A stretch of DNA of 64,000 bases, from contig CM049315.1 of the NCBI GenBank assembly GCA_026874595.1, positions 34,052,164 to 34,116,163 on the forward strand, in the 5' to 3' direction. The notes beneath the pieces are model-generated. The model ran no database searches and was not told the DNA's origin. It saw only the letters and a program-made list of their open reading frames with translations. The position numbers and the translations under genes were made by a program. This DNA is from Sipunculus nudus. Lineage: Eukaryota > Annelida > Sipuncula > Golfingiida > Sipunculidae. This document shows, one piece after another, positions 11,829 through 23,323 of this stretch. Each line of letters begins with the position of its first letter. The stretch's first letter is position 1.

Positions 11829-12996
11829 CTATGATCACAGTGCAGTGGAAATTCATTTAAACATCAACCTTGATCACAGCAAAGCTGGATTTCCAGAAAA
11901 CATCAAACATGAACACAGTAAAGGGGAAATTCCTGAAACCATCAACAATGATCACAGTCCAGGGAAAATTCCTGAAAACATCAAACATAATCACAGTAAA
12001 AGAAAACTCCTGAAACATCAAACATAAACACAGTCCAGGGGAAATTCCTGAAAACGTCAACCATGATCACAGTCCACAGGATATTCCTGAAAACATTAAA
12101 CATAATCACAGTGAAGGAAAACCTCCTGAAAACATAAAATATGATCACAGCAAAGCTGGATTTCCAGAAAACATCAAACATGGTCATGGTGAAGGTGAAA
12201 CTCCTGAAAACATCAAACATGATCAATGTGAAGCTAAAACTCCTGAAAACATCAACCATGATCACAGTCCAGGGAAAATTCCTGAAAACATCAAATATAT
12301 TCACAGTAAAAGAAAACCCCTGAAACATCAAAGTTGATCCGAGTACAGGGAATATTCCTGAAAACATTAACCATGATCACAGTTCAGGGGAAATTCCTGA
12401 AAACATCAACCATGATCAAAGTCCACAGGAAATTACTGAAAACATCAAACATAATCACAATGAAGAAAAATCTCCTGAAAGCATCAAACATAATCACATT
12501 AAAGGAAAATCTCCTGGAAACATCAAATATGATCAATGTGAAGATCAAACTCCTGAAAAAATCAAAATGATGACAGTCTAGGGGAAATTTCTGAAAAAAA
12601 AACAACATGATCACAGTCCACAGGAAATTCCTGAAAACATCAAACATAATCACAGTGAAGGAAAATTTCCTGAAAACATCATATATGATCACAGTGAAGC
12701 TGGAATTCCTAAAAACAACAAACATGACCACAGTAAAGGGGAAATTCCTGAAACCATCAACAATGATCACAGTCCAGGGAAAATTCCTGAAAACATCAAA
12801 CATAATCACAGTGAAGGAAAATCTCCTGAAAACATCAAACATGATCAATGTGAAGCTGAAACTCCTGAAAACATAAAACATGATGACAGTTCAGGGGAAA
12901 TTCCTGAAAACATCAACCATGATCACAGTCCACAGGAAATTCCTGAAAACATCAAACATAATCACAGTGAGGGAAAATCTCCTGAAAACATAAAAT

Positions 12997-14142
12997 ATGA
13001 TCACAGTGAAGCTGGAATTCCCGAAAACATCAAACATGGTCATGGTGAAAGTGAAACTCCTGAAAACGTCAAACATAATCACAGTGAAGGAAAATCTCCT
13101 GAAAACATCAAATATGATCAAGGTAAAGCTGGGATTCCTGAAAACATCAAACATGGTCATGATTAAGGTGAAATTCCTGAAAACGTCAAACATGACCACA
13201 GTGAAGGGGAAATTCCTGAAACCATCAACCATGATCACAGTCCAGAGAAAATTACTGAAAACATCCACCATGATCACAGTCAAACTTGATCTGAGTGCAG
13301 GGACTATTCCTGGAAACATTAACCATGATCACAGTCCAGGGGAAATTCCTCAAAATATCAACCATGGCAACAGTCCAGGGGAAATTCATTTAAACATCAA
13401 CCTTGATCACAGTTCAGGGAAAATTCCTGAAGACATCAAACATAATCACACTCCAGGGGAAATTCCTGAAGACATCATACACAATTACTGTGAAGCTAAA
13501 ACTCCAGGAAACATCATATATGATTACAATGATGGAAAAACTCCTGAAAACATCAACCATGATCACAGTCCAGGGGAAATTCCTGAAAACATCAAACATA
13601 ATCACGTTGAAGAAAAATCTCCTGAAAACATCATTCATGATCAATGTGAAGCTGAAACTCTGAAAACATCAAACATGATGACATTCCAGGGGAAATTCTT
13701 GAAAACATCAACCATGATCACAGTCCACAGAAAATTCCTGAAAACATCAAACATAGTCATGGTGAAAGTGAAAACTCCTGAAAACGTCAAACATAATCAC
13801 ATTGATGGAAAATCTCCTGAAAACATCAAATATGATCAAGGTGAAGCTAGGATTCCTAAGAACATCAATCATGGTCATGGTGAAGGTGAAACTCCTGAAA
13901 ATGTCAAACATGATCACAGTGAAGGGGAAATTCCTGAAAACATCAACCATGATCACAGTCCAGGGAAAATTCCTGAAATCATCAAACATAATCACAAGCC
14001 AGGAGAAATTCCTGAAGACATCATACATGATCATTGTGAAGCTGAAAATCCAGGAAACATCATATATTATTACATTGATGGCAAAACTCCTGAAAACATC
14101 AACCATGATCACAATCCAGGGCAATTTCCTGAAAACATTTAA
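12997..14142 (+). other. Longest open frame in the window (381 codons)
   Basis: The first roughly 95 codons are LKTS-type repeats. A short unit near 13280 then moves the same frame into the PENIKH phase, which continues for about 21 units until the stop in PENI followed by TAA at 14142. In the PENIKH part every unit carries His in HxH spacing and several acidic residues, so an expressed product would be acidic, hydrophilic and His-rich. Copies at 16590-17255 and 22432-22899 are broken at other points, so the frame is not conserved between duplicates. No domain or targeting signal is seen. Confidence 0.2.
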
Positions 14143-14271
14143 CATAATCACTTTGAAGGAAAATCTCCTGAAAACATCAAACATGAACAATGTGAAGCTG
14201 AAATTCCTGAAAACATCAAACATGATCAATGTGAAGCTGAAACTCCTGAAAACATCAAACATGATCATTTT

Positions 14272-14549
14272 GTAAGTAAAAGTCCAGTCACCTTATACAT
14301 TTGAGCATACCACCACCATCTTCCCATGTGTAAGATGATACTTTCTTCAGGTACCCAAGCTCCAACGCTGGATATGATACCTGCAGACGGCCATGATCCA
14401 GGTACAGACTGAAAGCTGACTTGATGATAGAAGCAATCAAAGTAAGCAGTCCTGGCCTAGCAGTAGGTCTGGCTACTGTCGAAGACTTGTTTTCACCTGG
14501 ACCTGCTCCATTATTGCCATGTTACACATTTAGGAAGGGTTTCCTACAG
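14272..14549 (+). repeat. Intron-like spacer copy 2
   Basis: The copy begins with GTAAGT and ends with TTTCCTACAG, in the same orientation as the PENIKH strand. At 278 bp it is shorter than most copies because about 24 bp around the TCTTGACAACC segment are missing. In-register array sequence resumes after the acceptor with GATCATCCTGTAAACAG. Confidence 0.85.
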
Positions 14550-17500
14550 GTGATCATCCTGTAAACAGCAAACATGACCACTCAGAAGATGAATCTCCAG
14601 AAAACATCAAACATAATCACATTGAAGGAAAATCTCCTGAAAACATCAAATATGATCAAAGTGAAGCTTGGATTCCTGAAAATGTCAAACATGACCACAG
14701 TGAAGGGGAAATTCCTGAAACCATCAAACATGGTCATGGTGAAGGTGAAACTCCGGAAAACGACAAACATGATCACAGTTCAGGGGAAATTCCTGAAACA
14801 TCAAACAGGATCTGAGTGCAGGGAAAATTCCTGAAAACATAACCTATGATCACAGTCCTGGGGAAACACCTGAAAACATCATACATGATCACTGTGAACC
14901 TGAAACTCAAGGAAACATCATATATGATTACAGTGACCCAAAAAACTCCTAAAATCATCAAACATGATCAATGTGAAGCTGAAACTCCTGAAAACATCAA
15001 CATGATGACAGTCCAGGGGAAATTCCTGAAAACATAAGCCATGATCACAGTCCACAGGAAATTCCTAAAAATATCAAACATTATCAGTGAAGGAAAATCT
15101 CCTGAAAACATAAAATATGATCACACTGAAGCTGGTTTCCTAAAAACATCAAACATGGTCATGGTAAAGGTGAAACTCCTGAAAACATCAAACATAATCA
15201 TGTTGAAGAAAAATCTACTGAAAACATCAAATATGATCAAGGTGAATCTGGGATTCCTGAAAACATCAAACATCGTTATGGTGAAGATGAAACTCCTGAA
15301 AACGTCAAACATGACCACAGTGAAGAGGAAATTCCTGAAACCATCAACCATGATCACAGTCCATGTAAAATTCCTGAAAGCATCAAACAAGATCAATGTG
15401 AAGCTGAAACCCTGAAAACATCATACATGATGACAGTCCATGGGATACCTGAAAACATCAACCATGATCACAGTCCACAGGAAATTCCTGAAAACATCAA
15501 ACATAATCACAGTAAAGGAAAATCTCCTGAAAACATAAAATATGATAACAGTGAAGCTGGAACTCCTGAAAACATCAAACATGGTCATGGTGAAGGTGAA
15601 AATCCTGAAAACATCAAACATAATCATAGTGAAGGAAAATCTCCTGAAAACATCAACCATGATCACAGTCCACAGAAAATTCCTGAAAACATCAAACATA
15701 ATCATGGTGAAAGTGAAAACTCCTGAAAACGTCAAACATAATCACATTGAAGGAAAATCTCCTGAAAACATCAAATATGATCAAGGTGAAGCTAGGATTC
15801 CTAAGAACATCAATCATGGTCATGGTGAAGGTGAAACTCCTGAAAATGTCAAACATGATCACAGTGAAGGGGAAATTCCTGAAATATCAACCATGATCAC
15901 AGTCCAGGGAAAATTCCTGAAATCATCAAATATAATCACAGTCCAGGGGAAATTCCTGAAGACATCATTCATGAACACTCTGAAGCTGATACTCCAGGAA
16001 ACATCATATTTGATTACAGTGATGGCACAACTCCTGAAAACATCAACCATGATTACAATCCAGAGGAAATTCCTAAAAACATCAAACATAATCACATTGA
16101 AGAAAAATATCCTGAAAGCATCAAACATTATCAATGTGAAGCTGAAACTCTAAAAACATCAAACATGATGACAGTACAGGGGAAATTCCTGAAAAAAATC
16201 AAAAATAATCACAGTAAAAGGAAACTCCTGAAACATCAAACGTGATCTGAGTGCAGGGGAAAATCTTGAAGACATCATACATAATCACTGTGAAGATGAA
16301 ACTCCAGGAAACATCATATATGATTACAGTGATGGCAAAACTCCTGAAAACATTAACCATTATCAGTCCAGGGAAATTCCTGAAAACATCAAACATAATA
16401 ACATTGAAGAAAAAGTTCCTGAAAACATCAAACATGATCAATGTGAAGCTGAAACTCCTGAAAACATCAAACATGATGACAGTTCACGGGAAATTCCTGA
16501 AAACATCAACCATGATCATAGTCCACAGGAAATTCCTGAAAACATCAAACATAATCACAGTGAGGGAAAATCTCCTGAAAACATAAAATATGATCACAGT
16601 GAAGCTGGAATTCCTGAAAACATCAAACATGGTCATGGTGAAAGTGAAACTCCGGAAAACGTCAAACATAATCACACTGAAGGAAAATCTCCTGAAAACA
16701 TCAAATATGATCAAGGTAAAGCTGGGATTCCTGAAAACATCAAACATGGTCATGATGAAGGTGAAATTCCTGAAAACGTCAAACATGACCACAGTGAAGG
16801 GGAAATTCCTGAAACCATCAACCATGATCACAGTCCAGAGAAAATTCCTGAAAACATCCACCATGATCACAGTCAAACTTGATCTGAGTGCAGGGACTAT
16901 TCCTGGAAACATTAACCATGATCACAGTCCAGGGGAAATTCCTCAAAATATCAACCATGGTAACAGTCCAGGGGAAATTCATTTAAACATCAACCTTGAT
17001 CACAGTTCAGGGAAAATTCCTGAAGACATCAAACATAATCACAGTCCAGGGGAAATTCCTGAAGACATCATACACAATCACTGTGAAGCTAAAACTCCAG
17101 GAAAATCATATATGATTACAATGATGGAAAAACTCCTGAAAACATCAACCATGATCACAGTCCAGGGGAAATTCCTGAAAACATCAAACATAATCACGTT
17201 GAAGGAAAATCTCCTGAAAACATCATTCATGATCAATGTGAAGCTGAAACTCTGAAAACATCAAACATGATGACATTCCAGGGGAAATTCTTGAAAACAT
17301 CAACCATGATCACAGTCCACAGAAAATTCCTGAAAACATCAAACATAGTCATGGTGAAAGTGAAAACTCCTGAAAACGTCAAACATAATCACATTGATGG
17401 AAAATCTCCTGAAAACATCAAATATGATCAAGGTGAAGCTAGGATTCCTAAGAACATCAATCATGGTCATGGTGAAGGTGAAACTCCTGAAAATGTCAAA

Positions 17501-17824
17501 CATGATCACAGTGAAGGGGAAATTCCTGAAAACATCAACCATGATCACAGTCCAGGGAAAATTCCTGAAATCATCAAACATAATCACAAGCCAGGAGAAA
17601 TTCCTGAAGACATCATACATGATCATTGTGAAGCTGAAACTCCAGGAAACATCATATATTATTACAGTGATGGCAAAACTCCTGAAAACATCAACCATGA
17701 ACACAATCCAGGGCAATTTCCTGAAAACATTTAATATAATCACTTTGAAGGAAAATCTCCTGAAAACATCAAACATGATCAATGTGAAGCTGAAACTCCT
17801 GAAAACATCAAACATGATCATGTT
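14550..17824. repeat. 39-bp array, block c
   Basis: Typical 39-bp units run from one spacer to the next. The block contains the right part of the first 3.58-kb repeat and the left part of the second. The last unit before the following spacer ends in the 14-bp palindrome AACATGATCATGTT (17811-17824), directly abutting the donor-position bases. Confidence 0.9.
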
Positions 17825-18126
17825 GTCAGTAAAAGTCCAGTCACCTTATACATTTGAGCAGATCAAGGAGTCTTGACAACGACACACCACCACCATCTTC
17901 CCATGTGTAAGATGATACTTTCTTCAGGTACCCAAGCTCCAACGCTGGATATGATACCTGCAGACGGCCATGATCCAGGTACAGACTGAAAGCTGACTTG
18001 ATGATAGAAGCTGTCAAAGTAGGCAGTCCTGGCCTAGCAGTAGGTTTGGCTACTGTCGAAGACTTGTTTTCACCTGGACCTGCTCCATTATTGCCATGTT
18101 ACACATTTAGGAAGGGTTTCCTACAG
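17825..18126 (+). repeat. Intron-like spacer copy 3
   Basis: The copy is 302 bp. The donor-position sequence is GTCAGT, a change that would weaken a splice donor. The acceptor TTTCCTACAG is intact. Copy-specific markers are ACGACACACC, GTGTAAGATG and CCAACGCTGG. Confidence 0.85.
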
Positions 18127-19284
18127 GTGATCATCCTGTAAACAGCAAACATGACCACTCAGAAGATGAATCTTCAGAAAACATCAAACATAATCACATT
18201 GAAGGAAAATCTCCTGAAAACATCAAATATGATCAAAGTGAAGCTGGGATTCCTGAAAATGTCAAACATGACCACAGTGAAGGGGAAATTCCTGAAACCA
18301 TCAAACATGGTCATGGTGAAGGTGAAACTCCTGAAAACGACAAACATGATCACAGTTCAGGGGAAATTCCTGAAACATCAAACATGATCTGAGTGCAGGG
18401 AAAATTCCTGAAAACATTACCTATGATCACAGTCCTGGGGAAATACCTGAAAACATCATACATGATCACTGTGAACCTGAAACTCAAGGAAACATCATAT
18501 ATGTTTACAGTGACCCAAAAAACTCCTAAAATCATCAAACATGATCAATGTGAAGCTGAAACTCCTGAAAACATCAACATGATGACAGTCCAGGGGAAAT
18601 TCCTGAAAACATAAGCCATGATCACAGTCCACAGGAAATTCCTGAAAACATCAAACATTATCAGTGAAGGAAAATCTCCTGAAAACATAAAATATGATGA
18701 CACTGAAGCTGATTTCCTAAAAACATCAAACATGGTCATGGTAAAGGTGAAACTCCTGAAAACATCAAACATAATCATGTTGAAGAAAAATCTACTGAAA
18801 ACATCAAATATGATCAAGGTGAATCTGGGATTCCTTAAACATCAAACATGGTTATGGTGAAGATGAAACTCAGGAAAACGTCAAACATGACCACAGTGAA
18901 GAGGAAATTCCTGAAACCATCAACCATGATCACAGTCCATGTAAAATTCCTGAAAGCATCAAACATGATCAATGTGAAGCTGAAACCCTGAAAACATCAT
19001 ACATGATGACAGTCCATGGGATACCTGAAAACATCAACCATGATCACAGTCCACAGGAAATTCCTGAAAACATCAAACATAATCACAGTGAAGGAAAATC
19101 TCCTGAAAACATAAAATATGATAACAGTGAAGCTGGAACTCCTGAAAACATCAAACATGGTCATGGTGAAAGTGAAACTCCTGAAAACATCAAATATAAT
19201 CACAGTGAAGGAAAATCTCCTGAAAACATCAAACATGATCAATGTGAAGCTGAAACTCATGAAAACATCAAACATGATCATGTT
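18127..19284. repeat. 39-bp array, block d
   Basis: A short block of about 1.16 kb of 39-bp units. It repeats the 14.55-15.7 kb segment at an offset of about 3,577 bp. Confidence 0.9.
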
Positions 19285-19586
19285 GTAAGTAAAAGTCCTG
19301 TCACCTTATTCATTTGAGTAGATCAAGGAGTCTTGACAACCACACACCACCATCATCTTCCCATGTGTTAGATGATACTTACTTCAGGTACCCAAGCTCC
19401 AACGCTGGATATGATACCTGCAGACAGGCATGATCCAGGTACAGACTTAAAGCTGACTTGATGACAGGAGCTGTCAAAGTAGGCAGTCCTGGCCTAGCAG
19501 TAGGTCTGGCTACTGTCGAAGACTTGTTTTCACATGGACCTGCTCCATTATTGCCATGTTACACACTTAGGGAGGATTTCCTACAG
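19285..19586 (+). repeat. Intron-like spacer copy 4
   Basis: The copy is 302 bp with GTAAGT at the left and ATTTCCTACAG at the right, so both splice-like ends are intact. Confidence 0.85.
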
Positions 19587-20893
19587 GTGATCATCCTCTA
19601 AACAGCAAACATGACCACTCAGAAGGTGAAACTCCTGAAACACCAAACATGATCAGAGGAAAGGTCAAGCTCCTGTAAACATCAAACATGATCACAGTGA
19701 AGGTGAAACTCATGAAAACATCACACATGATCAGATCAAAGGTCATTCACCTGAAACATCGAACATGATCTGAGTGCAGGGAAAATTCCTGAAAACATTA
19801 CCTATGATCACTCCTGAAAAAATCAAACATAATCATGTTGAAGAAAAATCTACTGAAAACATCAAATATAATCAAGGTGAATCTGGGATTCCTGAAAACA
19901 TCAAACATGGTTATGGTGAAGATGAAACTCCTGAAAACATCAAACATGACCACAGTGAAGAGGAAATTCCTGAAACCATCAACCATGATCACAGTCCATG
20001 TAAAATTCCTGAAAGCATCAAACATGATCAAAAAGTGAAACTCCTGAAAACATGAAACAAAATATCACAGTGAAGGAAAATCTCCTGAAAACATAAAATA
20101 TGATCACAGTGAAGCTGGAATTCCTGAAAACATCAAACATGGTCATGGTGAAAGTGAAACTCCTGAAAACATCAAACATGATCAATGTGAAGCTGAAACT
20201 CCTGAAAACATCAACATGATGACAATCCAGGGGAAATTCCTGAATTGGTGAAACTCCTGAAAACATCAAACAAGATCACATTGGAGGAAAATCTCCTGAA
20301 AACATCAAATATGATTAAGGTGAAGCTAGGATTCCTAAAAACATCAAACATGGTCATGGTGAAGGTGAAACTCCTGAAACTGTCAAACATGATCACAATG
20401 AAGGGGAAATTCCTGAAAAAAATCAACCATGATCACAGTCAAGGGAAAATTCCTGAAAACATCAAACATAATCACAGTAAAAGAAAACTCCTCAAATATC
20501 AAACTTGATCTAAGTGCAGGGACTATTTCTGAAAACATTAACCATGATCACAGTCCAAGGGAAATTCCCAAAAACATCATCCATGATCAGTCCAGGGGAA
20601 ATTCTTGAAAACATCAAACATAATCACAATCCAGGAGAAATTCCTGAAGACATCATACATGATCATAGTGAAGCTGAAACTCATATATTATTACAGTGAT
20701 GGCAAAACTCCTGAAAACATCAACCATGATCACAATCCAGGGCAATTTCCTGAAAAAAATTTAACATAATCACTTTGAAGGAAAATCTCCTGAAAAAATC
20801 AAACATGATCAATATGAAGCTGAAATTCCTGAAAACATCAAACATGATCAATGTGAAGCTGAAACTCCTGAAAACATCAAACATGATCATGTT
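19587..20893. repeat. 39-bp array, block e, with an atypical leader
   Basis: The first 180 bp after the spacer are divergent units (CCTGTAAACATCAAACATG, ATCAGATCAAAGGTCATTC) that otherwise occur only after the spacers near 61.8 and 63.1 kb. Ordinary units then follow. The leader looks like an older form of the post-spacer sequence, which other modules have lost. Confidence 0.8.
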
Positions 20894-21187
20894 GTAAGTA
20901 AAAGTCCTGTCACCTGATTCATTTGAGCAGATCAAGGAGTCTTGACAACCACACACCACCACCATCTTCCAAAGTGTTAGATGATACTCTCTTCAGGTAT
21001 CCAAGCTCCAACTCTGGATATGATACCTGCAGACAGGCATGATCCACGTACAGACTGAAAGCTGACTTGATGAGTGGAGCTGTCAAAGTAGGCAGTCCTG
21101 GCCTAGCAGTAGGTCTGGCTACTGTTGAAGACTTGTTTTCACACTCCATTATTGCCATATTACACACTTAGGGAGGGTATCCTACAG
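20894..21187 (+). repeat. Intron-like spacer copy 5
   Basis: The copy is 294 bp with GTAAGT at the left and TATCCTACAG at the right. About 8 bp are missing in the TTTTCACACTCC segment. Markers are GGTATCCAAG, CCACGTACAGAC and ACTGTTGAAG. Confidence 0.85.
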
Positions 21188-23028
21188 GTGATCATCCTCT
21201 AAACAGCAAACATGACCACTCAGAAGCTGAAACTCCTGAAAACATCAAACATAATCACATTGAAGGAAAATCTCCTGAAAACATCAAATATGGTCAGAGT
21301 GAAGCTGGGATTCCAGAAACCGTCAAACATGACCACAGTGAAGGGGAAATTCCTGAAAACATCAACAATGATCACAGTCCAGGGGAAATTCCTTAAAACA
21401 TCAACCATGATCACAGCCCAGGGGAAATTCCTGAAAACATCATACATGATCACTGTGAAGCTGAAACTCCAGGAAACACCATATATGATTACAGTGATGG
21501 CAAAACTCCTGAAAACATTAACCATTATCAGTCCAGGGAAATTCCTGAAAACATCAAACATAATAACATTGAAGAAAAAGTTCCTGAAAACATCAAACAT
21601 GATCAATGTGAAGCTGAAACTCCTGAAAACATCAAACATGATGACAGTTCACGGGAAATTCCTGAAAACATCAACCATGATCATAGTCCACAGGAAATTC
21701 CTGAAAACATCAAACATAATCACAGTGAGGGAAAATCTCCTGAAAACATAAAATATGATCACAGTGAAGCTGGAATTCCTGAAAACATCAAACATGGTCA
21801 TGGTGAAAGTGAAACTCCTGAAAACGTCAAACATAATCACACTGAAGGAAAATCTCCTGAAAACATCAAATATGATCAAGGTAAAGCTGGGATTCCTGAA
21901 AACATCAAACATGGTCATGATGAAGGTGAAATTCCTGAAAACGTCAAACATGACCACAGTGAAGGGGAAATTCCTGAAACCATCAACCATGATCACAGTC
22001 CAGAGAAAATTCCTGAAAACATCCACCATGATCACAGTCAAACTTGATCTGAGTGCAGGGACTATTCCTGGAAACATTAACCATGATCACAGTCCAGGGG
22101 AAATTCCTCAAAATATCAACCATGGTAACAGTCCAGGGGAAATTCATTTAAACATCAACCTTGATCACAGTTCAGGGAAAATTCCTGAAGACATCAAACA
22201 TAATCACAGTCCAGGGGAAATTCCTGAAGACATCATACACAATCACTGTGAAGCTTAAACTCCAGGAAAATCATATATGATTACAATGATGGAAAAACTC
22301 CTGAAAACATCAACCATGATCACAGTCCAGGGGAAATTCCTGAAAACATCAAACATAATCACGTTGAAGAAAAATCTCCTGAAAACATCATTCATGATCA
22401 ATGTGAAGCTGAAACTCTGAAAACATCAAACATGATGACATTCCAGGGGAAATTCTTGAAAACATCAACCATGATCACAGTCCACAGAAAATTCCTGAAA
22501 ACATCAAACATAGTCATGGTGAAAGTGAAAACTCCTGAAAACGTCAAACATAAACACATTGATGGAAAATCTCCTGAAAACATCAAATATGATCAAGGTG
22601 AAGCTAGGATTCCTAAGAACATCAATCATGGTCATGGTGAAGGTGAAACTCCTGAAAATGTCAAACATGATCACAGTGAAGGGGAAATTCCTGAAAACAT
22701 CAACCATGATCACAGTCCAGGGAAAATTCCTGAAATCATCAAACATAATCACAAGCCAGGAGCAATTCCTGAAGACATCATACATGATCATTGTGAAGCT
22801 GAAACTCCAGGAAACATCATATATTATTACAGTGATGGCAAAACTCCTGAAAACATCAACCATGATCACAATCCAGGGCAATTTCCTGAAAACATTTAAC
22901 ATAATCACTTTGAAGGAAAATCTCCTGAAAACATCAAACATGAACAATGTGAAGCTGAAATTCCTGAAAACATCAAACATGATCAATGTGAAGCTGAAAC
23001 TCCTGAAAACATCAAACATGATCATGTT
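21188..23028. repeat. 39-bp array, block f
   Basis: The left 0.3 kb recurs 2,135 bp downstream after the next spacer. From about 21649 onward it is a third copy of the 12.9-14.3 kb segment, at an offset of 5,165 bp from copy 2. Confidence 0.9.
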
Positions 23029-23323
23029 GTCAGTAAAAGTCCAGTCACCTTATACATTTGAGCAGATCAAGGAGTCTTGACAACGACACACCACCACCAT
23101 CTTCCCATGTGTAAGATGATACTTTCTTCAGGTACCCAAGCTCCAACTCTGGATATGATACCTGCAGACAGGCATGATCCACGTACAGACTGAAAGCTGA
23201 CTTGATGAGTGGAGCTGTCAAAGTAGGCAGTCCTGGCCTAGCAGTAGGTCTGGCTACTGTTGAAGACTTGTTTTCACACTCCATTATTGCCATATTACAC
23301 ACTTAGGGAGGGTATCCTACAAG
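23029..23323 (+). repeat. Intron-like spacer copy 6 (chimeric, both ends altered)
   Basis: The left part matches spacer copy 3 (GTCAGT, ACGACACACC, GTGTAAGATG). The right part matches copy 5 (CCACGTACAGAC, ACTGTTGAAG, ACACTCCATT, TATCCTAC). The switch lies between about 23136 and 23147. The donor position is GTCAGT and the acceptor position is CTACAAG, so neither end keeps the best consensus. Confidence 0.85.

Larger units (their letters stand above)
7629..14271. repeat. 39-bp array, block b (longest uninterrupted block)
   Basis: This block holds about 6.6 kb of 39-bp units with no spacer. The commonest unit order is HNHSEGKS, YDHSEAGI, HGHGEGET, then a fourth type (HNHIEGKS or HDQCEAET). 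A second set is PEDIIHDHCEAET, PGNIIYDYSDGKT and PENINHDHSPGEI. A local duplication with a 1,320-bp offset relates 10697-11110 to about 12017-12430, sharing the odd ACCGAGTACAGGG-like unit. Another copy relation links 11521-11742 to 12607 onwards. Shorter 38-bp units (GAAACATC in place of GAAAACATC) shift the frame repeatedly. Confidence 0.9.
12891..15735. repeat. 3.58-kb higher-order repeat, copy 1
   Basis: This stretch recurs at about 16484-19310 with an offset of 3,593 bp at the left and 3,576 bp at the right. The two copies share unit order, the same frame breaks and a spacer in the same position. Shared landmarks are ATTCATTTAAACATCAACC, the SAGTIPGNINHDHS segment and the TTTAACATAATCAC stop-bearing unit. 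The change in offset reflects small indels. Part of it recurs a third time at 21649-23090. Confidence 0.8.
16484..19310. repeat. 3.58-kb higher-order repeat, copy 2
   Basis: This is the second copy of the module group described at 12891-15735. It carries its own spacer (17825-18126). Differences from copy 1 are mostly single bases and a few whole-unit gains or losses. An example is one 39-bp unit missing before the spacer, giving 160 rather than 173 codons in the local minus frame. Confidence 0.8.

Noticed and set aside
17811-17824. AACATGATCATGTT palindrome before the donor as a regulatory or cruciform site
   Set aside because: It arises by chance where a GATCATGTT unit follows AAACAT. Most later copies have AAATAT instead and lose the symmetry without other change.
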